NCBI RefSeq assembly: GCF_945605565.1
Contig: NZ_OX216966.1
Location: 1,353,001 to 1,417,000 of the forward strand
Reading direction: 5' to 3'
Length of the DNA stretch: 64,000 bases
Origin: Paenibacillus dendritiformis
GTDB lineage: Bacteria > Bacillota > Bacilli > Paenibacillales > Paenibacillaceae
The notes below the pieces were generated by a model. The model was given only the letters and a program-made list of their open reading frames with translations, had not been told where the DNA came from and did no database searches. Below, piece by piece: positions 51,085 to 60,273 of this stretch. A program made the position numbers and the translations under genes. Positions within the stretch are counted from its first letter, which is position 1, and each line of letters opens with the position of its first letter.

Positions 51085-52819
51085 CACGATACGCATGATT
51101 ACTGGGCGATCCGGGGCATTGTTCACGCGGGCAACCCTCTATACCATTATCGAAATGATCGCGAACGCCGCTCCGATGGGGCTGCTGTTCTTCATCCTGG
51201 CCTCGCTGTTCGAAGCAGCGCCGACAGTGGAGCAAATCGTCTGGTGGGCAGCGATTCTGCTCGTGCTGTTCGCGATCCAGGCGGTATTTGGCGGCCTGGG
51301 ACAGATCGAGGCGCAGAGCAGGGGGGCCTCGATCATGAAGGAGGTGCGGCTGCGTCTCGGCGAGCATTTGCGGAAGCTGCCGATGGGCTTTTTTGCCCGC
51401 AACGATCAGGGGGATATCAGTCATACGCTCCTGGCGAACGTCGATGAAGCGGAAATGATCTTGACGCATTTGTTCAATCAGTTCATCGGGGCGGTAACGC
51501 TGCCGATCGTGAGCGCCTTGTTCCTGCTGGCCGTCGATTGGCGGTTGGCGCTGGCTGTGCTCGTATCCGTGCCGCTGGCTCTGCCGCTCCTGTTCTGGTC
51601 CCAGCGCGTGATGGCGAAGCGCAGCAAGCAGCGGCAAGGGGCGGCGGCAGCGGTCAATTCGCGCCTGCTCGAGTATGTGCAGACGATTCGCCTGCTGAAG
51701 GCGCATAACCAGACTGGTCAGCGGTTCGCGCGCTTGGACCGGGCGATGGCCCGCCTGCGGGACGACAGCATCCGCGTGGAAGCGTTGACGTCGCCGGTCG
51801 TGATGCTGTTCTCCATCGTGCTCGAATTGGGATTCATCCTGCTGCTGCTGATCGGCTGCTACTTGCTCGAAGGAGGGCGCGTCGATACGCCGATGCTGCT
51901 CATTTTCCTCGTCATCAGCACGAAGTTCTATCAGCCGCTGCGCGCGGCGGGCGCGTCATTGACGCAGATGAGATATATTGCCTCCGCAGGCGAGCGCATC
52001 CAGGGGATTTTCGCCGAGAAGCCGCTGCCCGAGCCGGAACAGCCGCAGCGTCCGGGCTCTTACGATATCAAGTTCGAACATGTGAGGTTCGGTCACGGGG
52101 AGAACGAGGTGCTGCGAGGAATTGATTTGCATATATCGGAATGCAGCCTCGTCGCGCTGGTGGGGCCTTCCGGAGCGGGCAAATCAACGATAGCCGGCTT
52201 AATCTCGCGGTATTGGGATGTCACCGAGGGGGCCGTCAAGATTGGCGGGATCGATGTCCGGGATATGCGCAGCGAGGAACTGCTGGCGTCCATCAGCACG
52301 GTGCAGCAGCAGCCCTATTTGTTCAACGAGACGATCGCCGACAATATTCGGATGGGCAAGCCAGCAGCTACGGACGAAGAAGTGATGGAAGCAGCGCAAG
52401 CGGCGCACTGCCATGAGTTTATTATGAAGCTGCCGTTCGGCTACGGTACGATCGCAGGCGAGGGCGGGGCCATGCTGTCGGGCGGCGAGAAGCAGCGGAT
52501 CGCGATTGCCCGGGCGATGCTGAAGGATGCGCCCATCATTATTCTCGACGAAGCGACGGCCTCGCTCGATCCGGAGAATGAAATGCATCTGCAGCGTGCC
52601 ATCAGCAAGCTGACGCAGCGCAAAACGGTGCTCGTCATCGCCCATCGCCTGAAGACGATCCGCGGGGCCGATTCGATCATCGTCGTGCAGCAGGGGCGGA
52701 TCGCCGAGACGGGCACGCATGACGAGCTGCTGGCGCAAGGCGGCTTGTATCAGCGGTTGTGGCAGGAGCAGCAGAAAATCGGAGGCTGGAAGATCGGCGG
52801 CGGCCATCGGACGGCCTGA
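51077..52819 (+). CDS. Exporter-fold ABC half transporter, IrtB/YbtQ-like partner
   Basis: This 580-residue partner has a six-segment membrane domain and an ATPase domain with Walker A GPSGAGKST, Q-loop TVQQQPYLFNET, signature LSGGEKQRIA and a standard D-loop, LDEATASLDPENE. The start is fixed by GGAGG before ATG 51077. The two ATPase domains differ at the D-loop, so the pair is probably an asymmetric heterodimer. It is the last plus-strand gene of the iron locus. Confidence 0.85.
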   Translation: MFDTIRMITGRSGALFTRATLYTIIEMIANAAPMGLLFFILASLFEAAPTVEQIVWWAAILLVLFAIQAVFGGLGQIEAQSRGASIMKEVRLRLGEHLRKLPMGFFARNDQGDISHTLLANVDEAEMILTHLFNQFIGAVTLPIVSALFLLAVDWRLALAVLVSVPLALPLLFWSQRVMAKRSKQRQGAAAAVNSRLLEYVQTIRLLKAHNQTGQRFARLDRAMARLRDDSIRVEALTSPVVMLFSIVLELGFILLLLIGCYLLEGGRVDTPMLLIFLVISTKFYQPLRAAGASLTQMRYIASAGERIQGIFAEKPLPEPEQPQRPGSYDIKFEHVRFGHGENEVLRGIDLHISECSLVALVGPSGAGKSTIAGLISRYWDVTEGAVKIGGIDVRDMRSEELLASISTVQQQPYLFNETIADNIRMGKPAATDEEVMEAAQAAHCHEFIMKLPFGYGTIAGEGGAMLSGGEKQRIAIARAMLKDAPIIILDEATASLDPENEMHLQRAISKLTQRKTVLVIAHRLKTIRGADSIIVVQQGRIAETGTHDELLAQGGLYQRLWQEQQKIGGWKIGGGHRTA

Positions 52820-52944
52820 ATCGAAGCGACGGGGGAGGGCCTGCCGCGGGAGGAAATCGAATTCTTCTCACCAGGCAAGGCCCCTTGTTCGTCGCCGATA
52901 CAAAACCGCAGCAATGGGACCATCCGCTATCCCGGCATGGTCTG

Positions 52945-53652
52945 CTACCGCGTTCCCTTGCGGATGGCATCCACCTGTCTGTTCACCCGCTTGCGCAATA
53001 GATTCAGCAGCATCTTTTTGATAGGACTCTTCGTATTGTTGTACGCGGAAAAGAACTCATCCGGATGGTCGTAATACCCCAAATCTTCGGTAATGGAAAA
53101 GCTCTGAATATAGGTGCTGTCCCCGCGCCAGCAGAGGTTGATCTGCTCCCTGTTCTGGACGGCTACCCCGTATCCGATAAACCCTCCATCCGAGCTGCAC
53201 AGCCTATCCTTGACCTGACCCAGATACGGATCGTCGATGATGACCCCCTCAAGAGCCAGCCACTTGTTATCGTAATATACTTCAGTCCAGGCATGAACGA
53301 TCTTTTGCGGCGCAAAAAAGTAAACCAAGCCGGTTAACGCGCCTTTTTGCATGCGCTTATCGATATAGAACCCGTGAATGCGGCAGGGAATGCCGACTTT
53401 GCGCAGGAGGGCCATGAGAAGAATGCTTTTTGTATTGCATTGCCCGCAGCCGTCCCGCAGCACTTCGGAAGCGGGAATATCGTCGCTCCGGTTGTAGCCG
53501 AATGGGATCTCATTGCGAACAAAATCATAGATTGCCCGAATTTTGTCGTAGTCGGAGAGTTGATCCCATTGGCGTTCTTCCACCAGCTTGCGAATAGATG
53601 GATGGTTGTAATCAACGAGGCTCGTCGCCTGCAAATATGGAATGCGCTCCAT
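52945..53652 (-). CDS. Transglutaminase-like superfamily protein
   Basis: The 235-residue cytoplasmic protein has a papain-like triad: Cys in DGCGQCNTKSILL, His in KIVHAWTEVYY and Asp in GVIIDDPYL. Such domains act as cysteine proteases or amidases as often as cross-linkers. The last 25 residues are strongly basic. Start ATG 53652 (MERIPY) follows AAAGG. It begins inside the 3' end of the AraC gene (41-bp overlap), so the two are co-expressed. Substrate unknown. Confidence 0.78.
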   Translation of the reverse strand: MERIPYLQATSLVDYNHPSIRKLVEERQWDQLSDYDKIRAIYDFVRNEIPFGYNRSDDIPASEVLRDGCGQCNTKSILLMALLRKVGIPCRIHGFYIDKRMQKGALTGLVYFFAPQKIVHAWTEVYYDNKWLALEGVIIDDPYLGQVKDRLCSSDGGFIGYGVAVQNREQINLCWRGDSTYIQSFSITEDLGYYDHPDEFFSAYNNTKSPIKKMLLNLLRKRVNRQVDAIRKGTR

Positions 53653-54472
53653 GATCATCACCCTTTCTAGCTTGACTATAAGGGAGATGGAGCGAATTGA
53701 CTTTCATATATCTGCTATTCTGCACGATGGCGCGCGGAGGCATGCCGAGCTTGTCCCGCACCGTGCGGGTAAAATGAGAAGAACTGCTGAATCCCGCCTC
53801 CAGGGCCGCTTCTGTCATCGTATGGCCGCTAAAAATATAGTGAAATGCCGTCTCCATTTTTTGAAGAAGAATGTAGCTGGATAAGGAAATGCCGACCTCT
53901 TCCTTAAAGAGATGAGACAGGCGGCTTTCCGATAAATAAACGCGTTCACTGAGCCGCTTGACGGTCAAGCGATGCAGGGGGGACCGCTCGATGCAGCTTA
54001 GCACGTCCACAATCCGATCATCCAGCGCATGATCAATTCCGGAAGCTTGCAGCCCCAGCGCTTCCCTGGTCCGGCCGAACGCCTTCATATAGGCTTCGGG
54101 ACAAGCCGCCGTAAGCAAGGATTCCGTGGCGATATGCCGCAATTGATTCACCGAGTGCGCATCGAGAACATAAGCGTTCTTCCTGGGCAAAAAGGCCCGC
54201 TTCAGCATTTCGCCGAACAGCGATTCCGGATTGACTAACAAATACCATTGCCATTCTTCGCCGCCATACAGCTTATGACTTGTATTCGATGGAAGAATCA
54301 CCCCGGAGGCGCGCAAGGGTTGATTGGCGATCGTGATATCAAAATCATGTTCAAGCCCAATGGTTACTTGAATATAGTGGTGGATATGATCATTGGCATC
54401 CACCTTTTTGGTCAAGAAAGAAATATGATCCTCGCATGAGAACAGGATTAAGTCGTATGGAGTCCGTATCAT
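53612..54472 (-). CDS. AraC-family transcriptional regulator
   Basis: This 286-residue regulator has an N-terminal cupin-like sensing domain (IANQPLRASGVILPSNTSHKLY in part) and a C-terminal double helix-turn-helix (residues about 160-258). LSERVYLSESRLSHLFKEEVG and EAALEAGFSSSSHFTRTVRDKLG lie there (each in part). It encodes its own downstream partner, the transglutaminase-like protein. It could also regulate the adjacent iron-uptake genes, because AraC proteins (YbtA, Btr) do so elsewhere; that is a guess from position. Confidence 0.87.
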   Translation of the reverse strand: MIRTPYDLILFSCEDHISFLTKKVDANDHIHHYIQVTIGLEHDFDITIANQPLRASGVILPSNTSHKLYGGEEWQWYLLVNPESLFGEMLKRAFLPRKNAYVLDAHSVNQLRHIATESLLTAACPEAYMKAFGRTREALGLQASGIDHALDDRIVDVLSCIERSPLHRLTVKRLSERVYLSESRLSHLFKEEVGISLSSYILLQKMETAFHYIFSGHTMTEAALEAGFSSSSHFTRTVRDKLGMPPRAIVQNSRYMKVNSLHLPYSQARKGDDHGAHSIFAGDEPR

Positions 54473-54528
54473 GGGAATGTCATGCCTCCCGCTCTATATC
54501 ATTGGCCCGCTGGCCGTTCTCCCTCTCA

Positions 54529-54561
54529 TCGTATGCCACGGTATCCCGAAATGGCAAGCGG
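54529..54561. repeat. Short intergenic repeat, copy 1
   Basis: About 33 bp beginning ATCGTATGCCACGGTATCCC and ending GGCAAGCG recurs at 58201-58232 in the same orientation with three substitutions or gaps. Both copies lie 210-240 bp upstream of an ABC binding-protein gene. Confidence 0.7.
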
Positions 54562-54768
54562 CATCAAAGAGGAAGACGCGCTGCAAGTGGCGCATGATGA
54601 AGGGCTATCTAGCCGGAACGGGGCGATTCCAATATAAAACATAGTTAATGGATAGGAATTATACGAAAAAAATATTGTATCCCCCCAGGAAGCGTGATAT
54701 CATCGGAACAATCATTGGTCTCATAAGATCGCAGCGAATGATATTTTACTTTCAGGGGGTTGTGCACG

Positions 54769-55599
54769 ATGAAGAGAAGAACGTTAACATTCCTGTTGTT
54801 TGCCCTTGCAGCAATGATGCTGGCGGCTTGCGGAAGTCAGAGCGAGGGCGCGAAGCCAGAGCCCGGACAAGGGGCGTCCGCATCGGCGGAAGCGGGCGGC
54901 TTGCTGGAAGAGATCAAGGCGAGCGGGAAGCTGCGCATCGGCACCGAGGGGACGTATCCGCCATTCACGTTCCATGACGACAGCGGCAAGCTGACCGGGT
55001 TCGACGTCGAGATTGCCGAGGAGGTCGCGAAGCGGTTAGGGGTGACGCCGGAATTCACCGAAGCGAAGTGGGACGGAATGTTCGCCGGGCTGGACGCGAA
55101 GCGGTTCGACATCGTCGTGAACCAGGTGGCCATCAACGATGATCGCAAGCAGAAGTATGACTTTTCCGATCCGTACAGCGTGTCGAAGGCCGTGCTGATC
55201 GTGCATGAAGATAATCAGGATGTGAAGGCTTTTGCGGATATTCAAGGCAAAAAAGCGGGCCAATCGCTTACTTCCAACTTGACGGAGCTGGCAAAAGAGA
55301 ACGGCGCGGACATCGTGCAGACCGATGGCTTCAACCAGGCGATCGAATTGCTTGTATCGAAGCGCATAGATGTCACGGTGAATGACGGATTGTCCTTCCT
55401 CGATTTCAAAAAGCACCGTCCCGACGCCAAGGTGAAGGTCGTGGCGGAGCATGCAAATGCGTCCCGCAGCGGCATCCTGCTGCGCAAAGACAATCCGGAG
55501 CTGGTCGACGCGGTGAATAAGGCCTTGGCGGACATGAAGGCCGACGGCACGTATTTGACCATTTCCCAAAAATATTTTAATGCCGACATTTCGAAATAA
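54769..55599 (+). CDS. tcyA: Amino-acid ABC transporter binding lipoprotein (cystine type)
   Basis: The 276-residue SBP family 3 lipoprotein has lipobox MLAACG. Family motifs follow: LRIGTEGTYPPFTF, GFDVEIAEEVAKRLG and DFSDPYSVSKAVLIV. TcyA/TcyJ-type cystine binding is the nearest pattern. ATG 54769 has AGGGGG at suitable spacing. It is the first of three genes (binding protein, permease, ATPase). Polar amino acid specificity beyond this is uncertain. Confidence 0.85.
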   Translation: MKRRTLTFLLFALAAMMLAACGSQSEGAKPEPGQGASASAEAGGLLEEIKASGKLRIGTEGTYPPFTFHDDSGKLTGFDVEIAEEVAKRLGVTPEFTEAKWDGMFAGLDAKRFDIVVNQVAINDDRKQKYDFSDPYSVSKAVLIVHEDNQDVKAFADIQGKKAGQSLTSNLTELAKENGADIVQTDGFNQAIELLVSKRIDVTVNDGLSFLDFKKHRPDAKVKVVAEHANASRSGILLRKDNPELVDAVNKALADMKADGTYLTISQKYFNADISK

Positions 55600-55613
55600 C
55601 CGGGTGATTGCTC

Positions 55614-56279
55614 ATGGATAAAAATATACAGATCTTTATCGATTCGCTATGGCCCTTGCTCAAATCGGGGCTGTTGTTCGCGATTCCGCTTACGCTGATC
55701 TCGTTCGTGCTTGGTCTGGCGCTCGCTTTATTGACGGCGTTGGCCCGCTTGTCGAATATCCGGCCGCTCGTGTGGGCAGCCCGCTTCTATGTCTGGATCA
55801 TTCGGGGGACGCCGCTGCTCGTGCAATTATTTATTATTTTCTACGGTCTACCCAGCGTCGGCATTACAATCGGCGCCTTCCCGGCCGCGGTTATCGGATT
55901 CTTGCTGAGCGTCGGCGCCTACAACTCGGAAGTGCTGCGGGCCGCCATTCAGTCGATTCCGCAGGGACAATGGGAAGCGGCGGAATCGCTCAGCATGACG
56001 CGCAGCCAGATTTTGCGCCGGATTATTCTGCCGCAAGCGGCCAGGGTGTCGGTGCCGCCTCTGTCGAATTCGTTCATCAGCCTGGTGAAGGATACATCGC
56101 TGGCCGCGACGATTACGGTAACGGAGATGTTCCAGCGCGCGCAGCAGATCGCGGCGGCCACCTACGAGCATATGCTCATCTATTGCGAAGTGGCGCTTCT
56201 GTATTTATTGTTCAGCACGATTTTGTCCGCCCTGCAGGCGAAGACGGAAAAATATTTTGAACGCTACGCCGTTCGATAG
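55614..56279 (+). CDS. tcyB: Amino-acid ABC permease
   Basis: This 221-residue HisM/TcyB-type permease has about five membrane segments. WIIRGTPLLVQLFIIFYGLP (in part) and the EAA loop EAAESLSMTRSQILRRIILPQ (in part) are characteristic. I chose ATG 55614, with GGGTGA upstream; TTG 55608 is in frame. The stop is 10 bp before the ATPase gene. Confidence 0.92.
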   Translation: MDKNIQIFIDSLWPLLKSGLLFAIPLTLISFVLGLALALLTALARLSNIRPLVWAARFYVWIIRGTPLLVQLFIIFYGLPSVGITIGAFPAAVIGFLLSVGAYNSEVLRAAIQSIPQGQWEAAESLSMTRSQILRRIILPQAARVSVPPLSNSFISLVKDTSLAATITVTEMFQRAQQIAAATYEHMLIYCEVALLYLLFSTILSALQAKTEKYFERYAVR

Positions 56280-56289
56280 GAGCAGGAAC

Positions 56290-57069
56290 ATGATAGACAT
56301 AAGAGACGTGCGCAGACATATCGGAGATGTGCCGATCTTGAAAGGGATCAGTCTGCATGTGAATAAAGGGGAGACGGTCGTTATCATCGGCCCTTCGGGC
56401 TCCGGCAAGTCGACGCTGCTTCGCTGCTTGAATTTGCTGGAGCAGCCGACGAGTGGCTCGGTTCGCATTGGCGATGCCGAGCTCCATTTCCGGGAGGGGG
56501 CAGGGCTGGAGCGGGCAGCGCTGATGAGGCTGCGCCTGCATACCGGGATGGTGTTCCAGGCGCATCATTTGTTCCCGCATATGACTGCGCTGCACAATGT
56601 GATGGAAGGTCCGGTTACGGTACGGCGGCGGGCGCAAGCGGAAGCGCGCGCTATCGCGCTCAAGCTGCTGGAGAAGGTCGGGTTGGCCGACAAGGCAGAG
56701 GCGTACCCGTACCAGCTGTCGGGCGGGCAGCAGCAGCGTGTCGGCATCGCGAGGGCCTTGGCGTTAGAACCGGATGTGATGCTGTTCGATGAGCCCACGT
56801 CGGCGCTCGATCCCGAGATCGCGGGCGAAGTGCTGGACGTGATGGCCGAACTGAAGCAGGAAGGGATGACGATGGTCATCGTCACCCATGAGATGCAGTT
56901 CGCGCGCAGCATGGCCGACCGGGTTCTTTTCCTGGATCAAGGGGTTGTCATCGAGGAAGGCCCGTCGGATCAACTGTTCGACCGGCCAGCCCAGGAGCGG
57001 ACGCGGCAATTTCTCCGTCGTCTCCATTGGATGAAGGATGTCCCGGCCGCAGCTTCCCAGGCGATATGA
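56290..57069 (+). CDS. tcyC: Amino-acid ABC ATPase
   Basis: The 259-residue ATPase has Walker A GPSGSGKST, Q-loop MVFQAHHLFPH, signature LSGGQQQRVG, Walker B VMLFDEPTSALDP and H-loop THEM, as in the GlnQ/TcyC group. AGGAG precedes ATG 56290. It converges with the APH-fold kinase gene; only 11 bp separate the stops. Confidence 0.93.
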   Translation: MIDIRDVRRHIGDVPILKGISLHVNKGETVVIIGPSGSGKSTLLRCLNLLEQPTSGSVRIGDAELHFREGAGLERAALMRLRLHTGMVFQAHHLFPHMTALHNVMEGPVTVRRRAQAEARAIALKLLEKVGLADKAEAYPYQLSGGQQQRVGIARALALEPDVMLFDEPTSALDPEIAGEVLDVMAELKQEGMTMVIVTHEMQFARSMADRVLFLDQGVVIEEGPSDQLFDRPAQERTRQFLRRLHWMKDVPAAASQAI

Positions 57070-57080
57070 TGGGCGAGCGG

Positions 57081-58130
57081 CTACGACTCCAAATAGTCCA
57101 ATATATCCTCTCGCGTCAACTCGCGGCGCATCCAGCGCAGACGCTCGTTCACTTCCTGCCATGCGCCAGCCTGCGCCGCCTCCAGCGTATTGTTTACTTT
57201 ATCCCAGCGGAACGGCCGGATGATGTTATACAGCACATTAATGACGTTCCGTTCCGCCTGGGACAGCGGATACTGCTGGGCGTATCCCTCGTAAAAATGC
57301 TTGAAGCGCCGCTCCATATCGGCGCATGTCTCCCGATCAAGCCCCTCTTCCCGATAGCATTCGAAGCAGAGGAAGATTCCCTCCTGCATCATATAGCTGA
57401 CGAACTTGTCCTGGCCGGCCAGATTGTAATCGATAATGCCCGCCAGCTTCCGATCCTCATCGATCAGCAGGTTATTCAGCGACAAGTCCCCCTGCACTCC
57501 GCCGGCCGGCAGCCCAGGGAAGGCCGCTTCCAGCTCCTTGCGCTTCCGGTTGTAGACATCCCATATTTCTTCAATAAGAGCATAATCGGCTTCCGAATAC
57601 TTGAGCGTTTCATACCATTGCTTGGCGTCGCTGTAGTTCTCCTCCTCCGGATCAAGCAGGACGTAGGGACTGTTCCAGTCATACTCAATCCGTTCCTGGA
57701 GCGCCTTAGTGTGCATATTCCCCATACAGCTTCCCAATTGTCTCAGAAAGCCGGCGCTCATATCTTCCATGTCCAGATCCCGATCATCCATGGTCGGATA
57801 CGGCATATATTCTTCCGCCCACACTTGGAACGGAAGGCCTTCCACGCTTATGGCCACGCTATAGCTGCCGTTGTCCGCGGGATAGAAGCGCGGCGTACGT
57901 ATGCCGCCTTGCCGGTACGCCTGCGCCAACCTTGCCCAGCCGTCAATCTTGTCGCCGTTGGTATACGAATCGCTATAGCATTTCAAGACAAGAGGGCCAT
58001 GCTTCGCGGTCTGGACGATGACAATATACCGGTATTCGTCCTCGTAGCTATTGTCGATGAGGTTATAGGACAGGATCGAATCCTTGACATAGGATTGCAA
58101 AATAGGTTCAATATGCTGCTTCGTTATCAT
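57081..58130 (-). CDS. APH-fold kinase with QGD in place of HGD
   Basis: This 349-residue protein belongs to the phosphotransferase (APH/choline kinase/CotS) superfamily. VLKCYSD carries the ATP-binding lysine, VQGDLSLNNLLID the catalytic loop and AGIIDYNLAG the metal-binding Asp. The loop histidine of HGD is replaced by Gln; the catalytic Asp is kept. The first two-thirds are acidic and Tyr-rich, like spore-coat CotS kinases. Substrate unknown; antibiotic resistance should not be assumed. Confidence 0.78.
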   Translation of the reverse strand: MITKQHIEPILQSYVKDSILSYNLIDNSYEDEYRYIVIVQTAKHGPLVLKCYSDSYTNGDKIDGWARLAQAYRQGGIRTPRFYPADNGSYSVAISVEGLPFQVWAEEYMPYPTMDDRDLDMEDMSAGFLRQLGSCMGNMHTKALQERIEYDWNSPYVLLDPEEENYSDAKQWYETLKYSEADYALIEEIWDVYNRKRKELEAAFPGLPAGGVQGDLSLNNLLIDEDRKLAGIIDYNLAGQDKFVSYMMQEGIFLCFECYREEGLDRETCADMERRFKHFYEGYAQQYPLSQAERNVINVLYNIIRPFRWDKVNNTLEAAQAGAWQEVNERLRWMRRELTREDILDYLES

Positions 58131-58200
58131 TTAGGCGTAGTCACGCTCCATTTTATCAGTTGTGCGGCTCATTGTTGACGGGTGGCCCGTCTTCTTCCTG

Positions 58201-58232
58201 ATCGTATGCCACCGTATCCCGGAAGGCAAGCG
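58201..58232. repeat. Short intergenic repeat, copy 2
   Basis: This is the second copy of the element at 54529-54561 (ATCGTATGCCACCGTATCCC...GGCAAGCG). Confidence 0.7.
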
Positions 58233-58376
58233 CAAAATGAGCCGGAAGTCCGCCCCATTTCAAGCCAGGGATCGGGATGTTTTGGTCTCGTTCTGTAAAA
58301 TACGTGCTTTATCTCATAAAAACTGAAAGAGCACTAATTTTTTCTATTATTTTACTACCCGATGTCAAGGGGTTAG

Positions 58377-58385
58377 TGGTACAAT
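58377..58385 (+). promoter_or_regulatory. Extended -10 promoter of the oligopeptide operon
   Basis: TGGTACAAT is an extended -10 element (TG, one base, TACAAT) about 55 bp upstream of the GTG start at 58439. There is no convincing -35. Confidence 0.45.
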
Positions 58386-58438
58386 GTGAGGAAAATATAT
58401 CCTTCACACAAAATTCAAATTTGAGAGAGGGGAATTAC

Positions 58439-60163
58439 GTGGTAAAAAAGAAGTGGTTTTCATTCATGCTGCTTGTGGTGCTTATGGGAACGCTGGTCTC
58501 AGCGTGCAGTGGTTCACCTTCATCGACGAATCCACCCAAGGAAGAACCAACACCGTCCGACACAGCCAAGACGGAACCGGCAAATGAAAATACGGCGCAA
58601 ACGCCAAAGGATGGCGGAACGCTCACGCTGAGCACCTTCTCGGACATCGTGACGGCCAACCCGTTATTTGCGACCGACACTGCTTCAGGAGATGCCGTCA
58701 ACTTGATGTTTGCCAGACTGTACGATCTCGATCGGCAAGCCAACATTGTGGTAGAACCTTGGTCCCTAGCCGCCGAGCTTCCCCAGATTAGCGAAGACTC
58801 GAAGACCTATACGATCAAGTTGAAGCCCGAAGCGAAATGGAGCGACGGCCAGCCGGTTACGGCGGATGATCTGATCTACACGATTAATACGATGCGCAAC
58901 CCGGATACCGCTTCCCCAGCCATCAGTCAATTCGAACATGTCGACACCATCACCAAAATCGATACCCACACCGTAGAAATCAAGCTCGGGCAAATCTTTG
59001 CTCCCTTCCTTTACTCTCTAAAAATGGAACTCGTGCCCCAACATATTTTGAAGGATGTTCCGGTCAAGGAACTGAAGCAGCATATTTTTGGCTCCGACCC
59101 TGCCAAGACCGTAACGAACGGCCCATGGAAATGGACGGAATGGAAGCAGAAGCAGTATTTGAGCTTCGAAGCCGACCCGAATTATTGGGGGGCCAAGAAG
59201 CCGCATATCGCTAAAGTCATCTACAAAATTTATGCGGACCAAAATACCGAAGTGCAAGCGCTCATCAAAGGCGATATCGACTCCATCTCTGCGATTCCGG
59301 TCACGCAGCTCGATGCGGTGCAGAAACGGGAAAATCTCCGCGTCATACTTGCCCCGGGGCCAATGTATGAATACCTTGGCTTCAATTTCAACGGCATGAA
59401 CTTCCCGAACAATGAGAGCTTCTTCACCGGCCAGAAGACGAGACAGGCGATCGCTCATGCGCTCAACCGCCAAGGCATGGTTGACAACATCCTGAAGGGC
59501 ACCGGCCAATTGATGAATTCGCCGTTCCTGCCAGGCTCCTGGGCAGACCCGGGAGAAGCTGCGGTCGTCTATAACTACGATCTGGAGCAAGCGAAGAAGC
59601 TGTTGGCGGAAGACGGATGGACAGCGGGCGACGATGGCATTTTGACCAAGAACGGGCAGCGCTTCTCCTTCGAGCTTCAATACAATACGGGGAACAGCCG
59701 CCGCGAGCAAGTCGCCGCCGTCATCCAACAGAACTTGAAGGACATCGGGATTGAAGTGCAGCCAAGAGGAATCGACTTCTCCGCATGGCAAGAACAGAAC
59801 GTGATTCCAGGGAAATATCAGGCCGTATTGGCGGCATGGTCCTTGACCGATCCGGACCCGAACTCGGAAAGCATTTTCTCATCGAAATTCTTCCCGCCGA
59901 ATCAAAATGGGGGCTGGTACAAGAACGAGAAGCTGGATGAACTGTGGGTAAAGGGGTATTCCGTTGTCGATCAGAACGAACGGAAAAAAGTATACGAAGA
60001 GATCGGCAAAGAAATCACCACGGATCTTCCTTATGTATTCTTGTACCAGTACGGCACGCCGCAAGGCTTGGGCCCTAAGGTCAAATTTGCGGAAGAAGAC
60101 AGACCGGAGCCTTCGCTTGCCTACGGTTATATGTTCCGCATCATCAACTGGTGGGTAGAGTAA
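58439..60163 (+). CDS. oppA: Oligopeptide-binding lipoprotein (SBP family 5)
   Basis: The 574-residue binding protein starts at GTG 58439 behind GAGAGGGG. It has a signal peptide with lipobox LVSAC and a Pro/Thr-rich linker. SBP 5 features include WSDGQPVTADDLIYTINTM (in part), YEYLGFNFNG and DGILTKNGQRF. The upstream in-frame extension lacks signal-peptide character. It opens a second peptide-uptake operon in the order A-B-C-D-F. Confidence 0.9.
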   Translation: MVKKKWFSFMLLVVLMGTLVSACSGSPSSTNPPKEEPTPSDTAKTEPANENTAQTPKDGGTLTLSTFSDIVTANPLFATDTASGDAVNLMFARLYDLDRQANIVVEPWSLAAELPQISEDSKTYTIKLKPEAKWSDGQPVTADDLIYTINTMRNPDTASPAISQFEHVDTITKIDTHTVEIKLGQIFAPFLYSLKMELVPQHILKDVPVKELKQHIFGSDPAKTVTNGPWKWTEWKQKQYLSFEADPNYWGAKKPHIAKVIYKIYADQNTEVQALIKGDIDSISAIPVTQLDAVQKRENLRVILAPGPMYEYLGFNFNGMNFPNNESFFTGQKTRQAIAHALNRQGMVDNILKGTGQLMNSPFLPGSWADPGEAAVVYNYDLEQAKKLLAEDGWTAGDDGILTKNGQRFSFELQYNTGNSRREQVAAVIQQNLKDIGIEVQPRGIDFSAWQEQNVIPGKYQAVLAAWSLTDPDPNSESIFSSKFFPPNQNGGWYKNEKLDELWVKGYSVVDQNERKKVYEEIGKEITTDLPYVFLYQYGTPQGLGPKVKFAEEDRPEPSLAYGYMFRIINWWVE

Positions 60164-60273
60164 CGCAACCAACGCATCAGAACATGCTTCAAGAGGGGAG
60201 GGGGGCTTGCCCTTTCCCCTTTATGAGGTTGCTCGTTTTTCGGCACGCACTTTATGGTCTAGGAGGATGATTG

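Noticed and set aside
54483..54640. 56-codon frame in the gap before the amino-acid ABC operon
   Set aside because: It runs through the dispersed repeat, has no ribosome site and is not kept at the second repeat copy.
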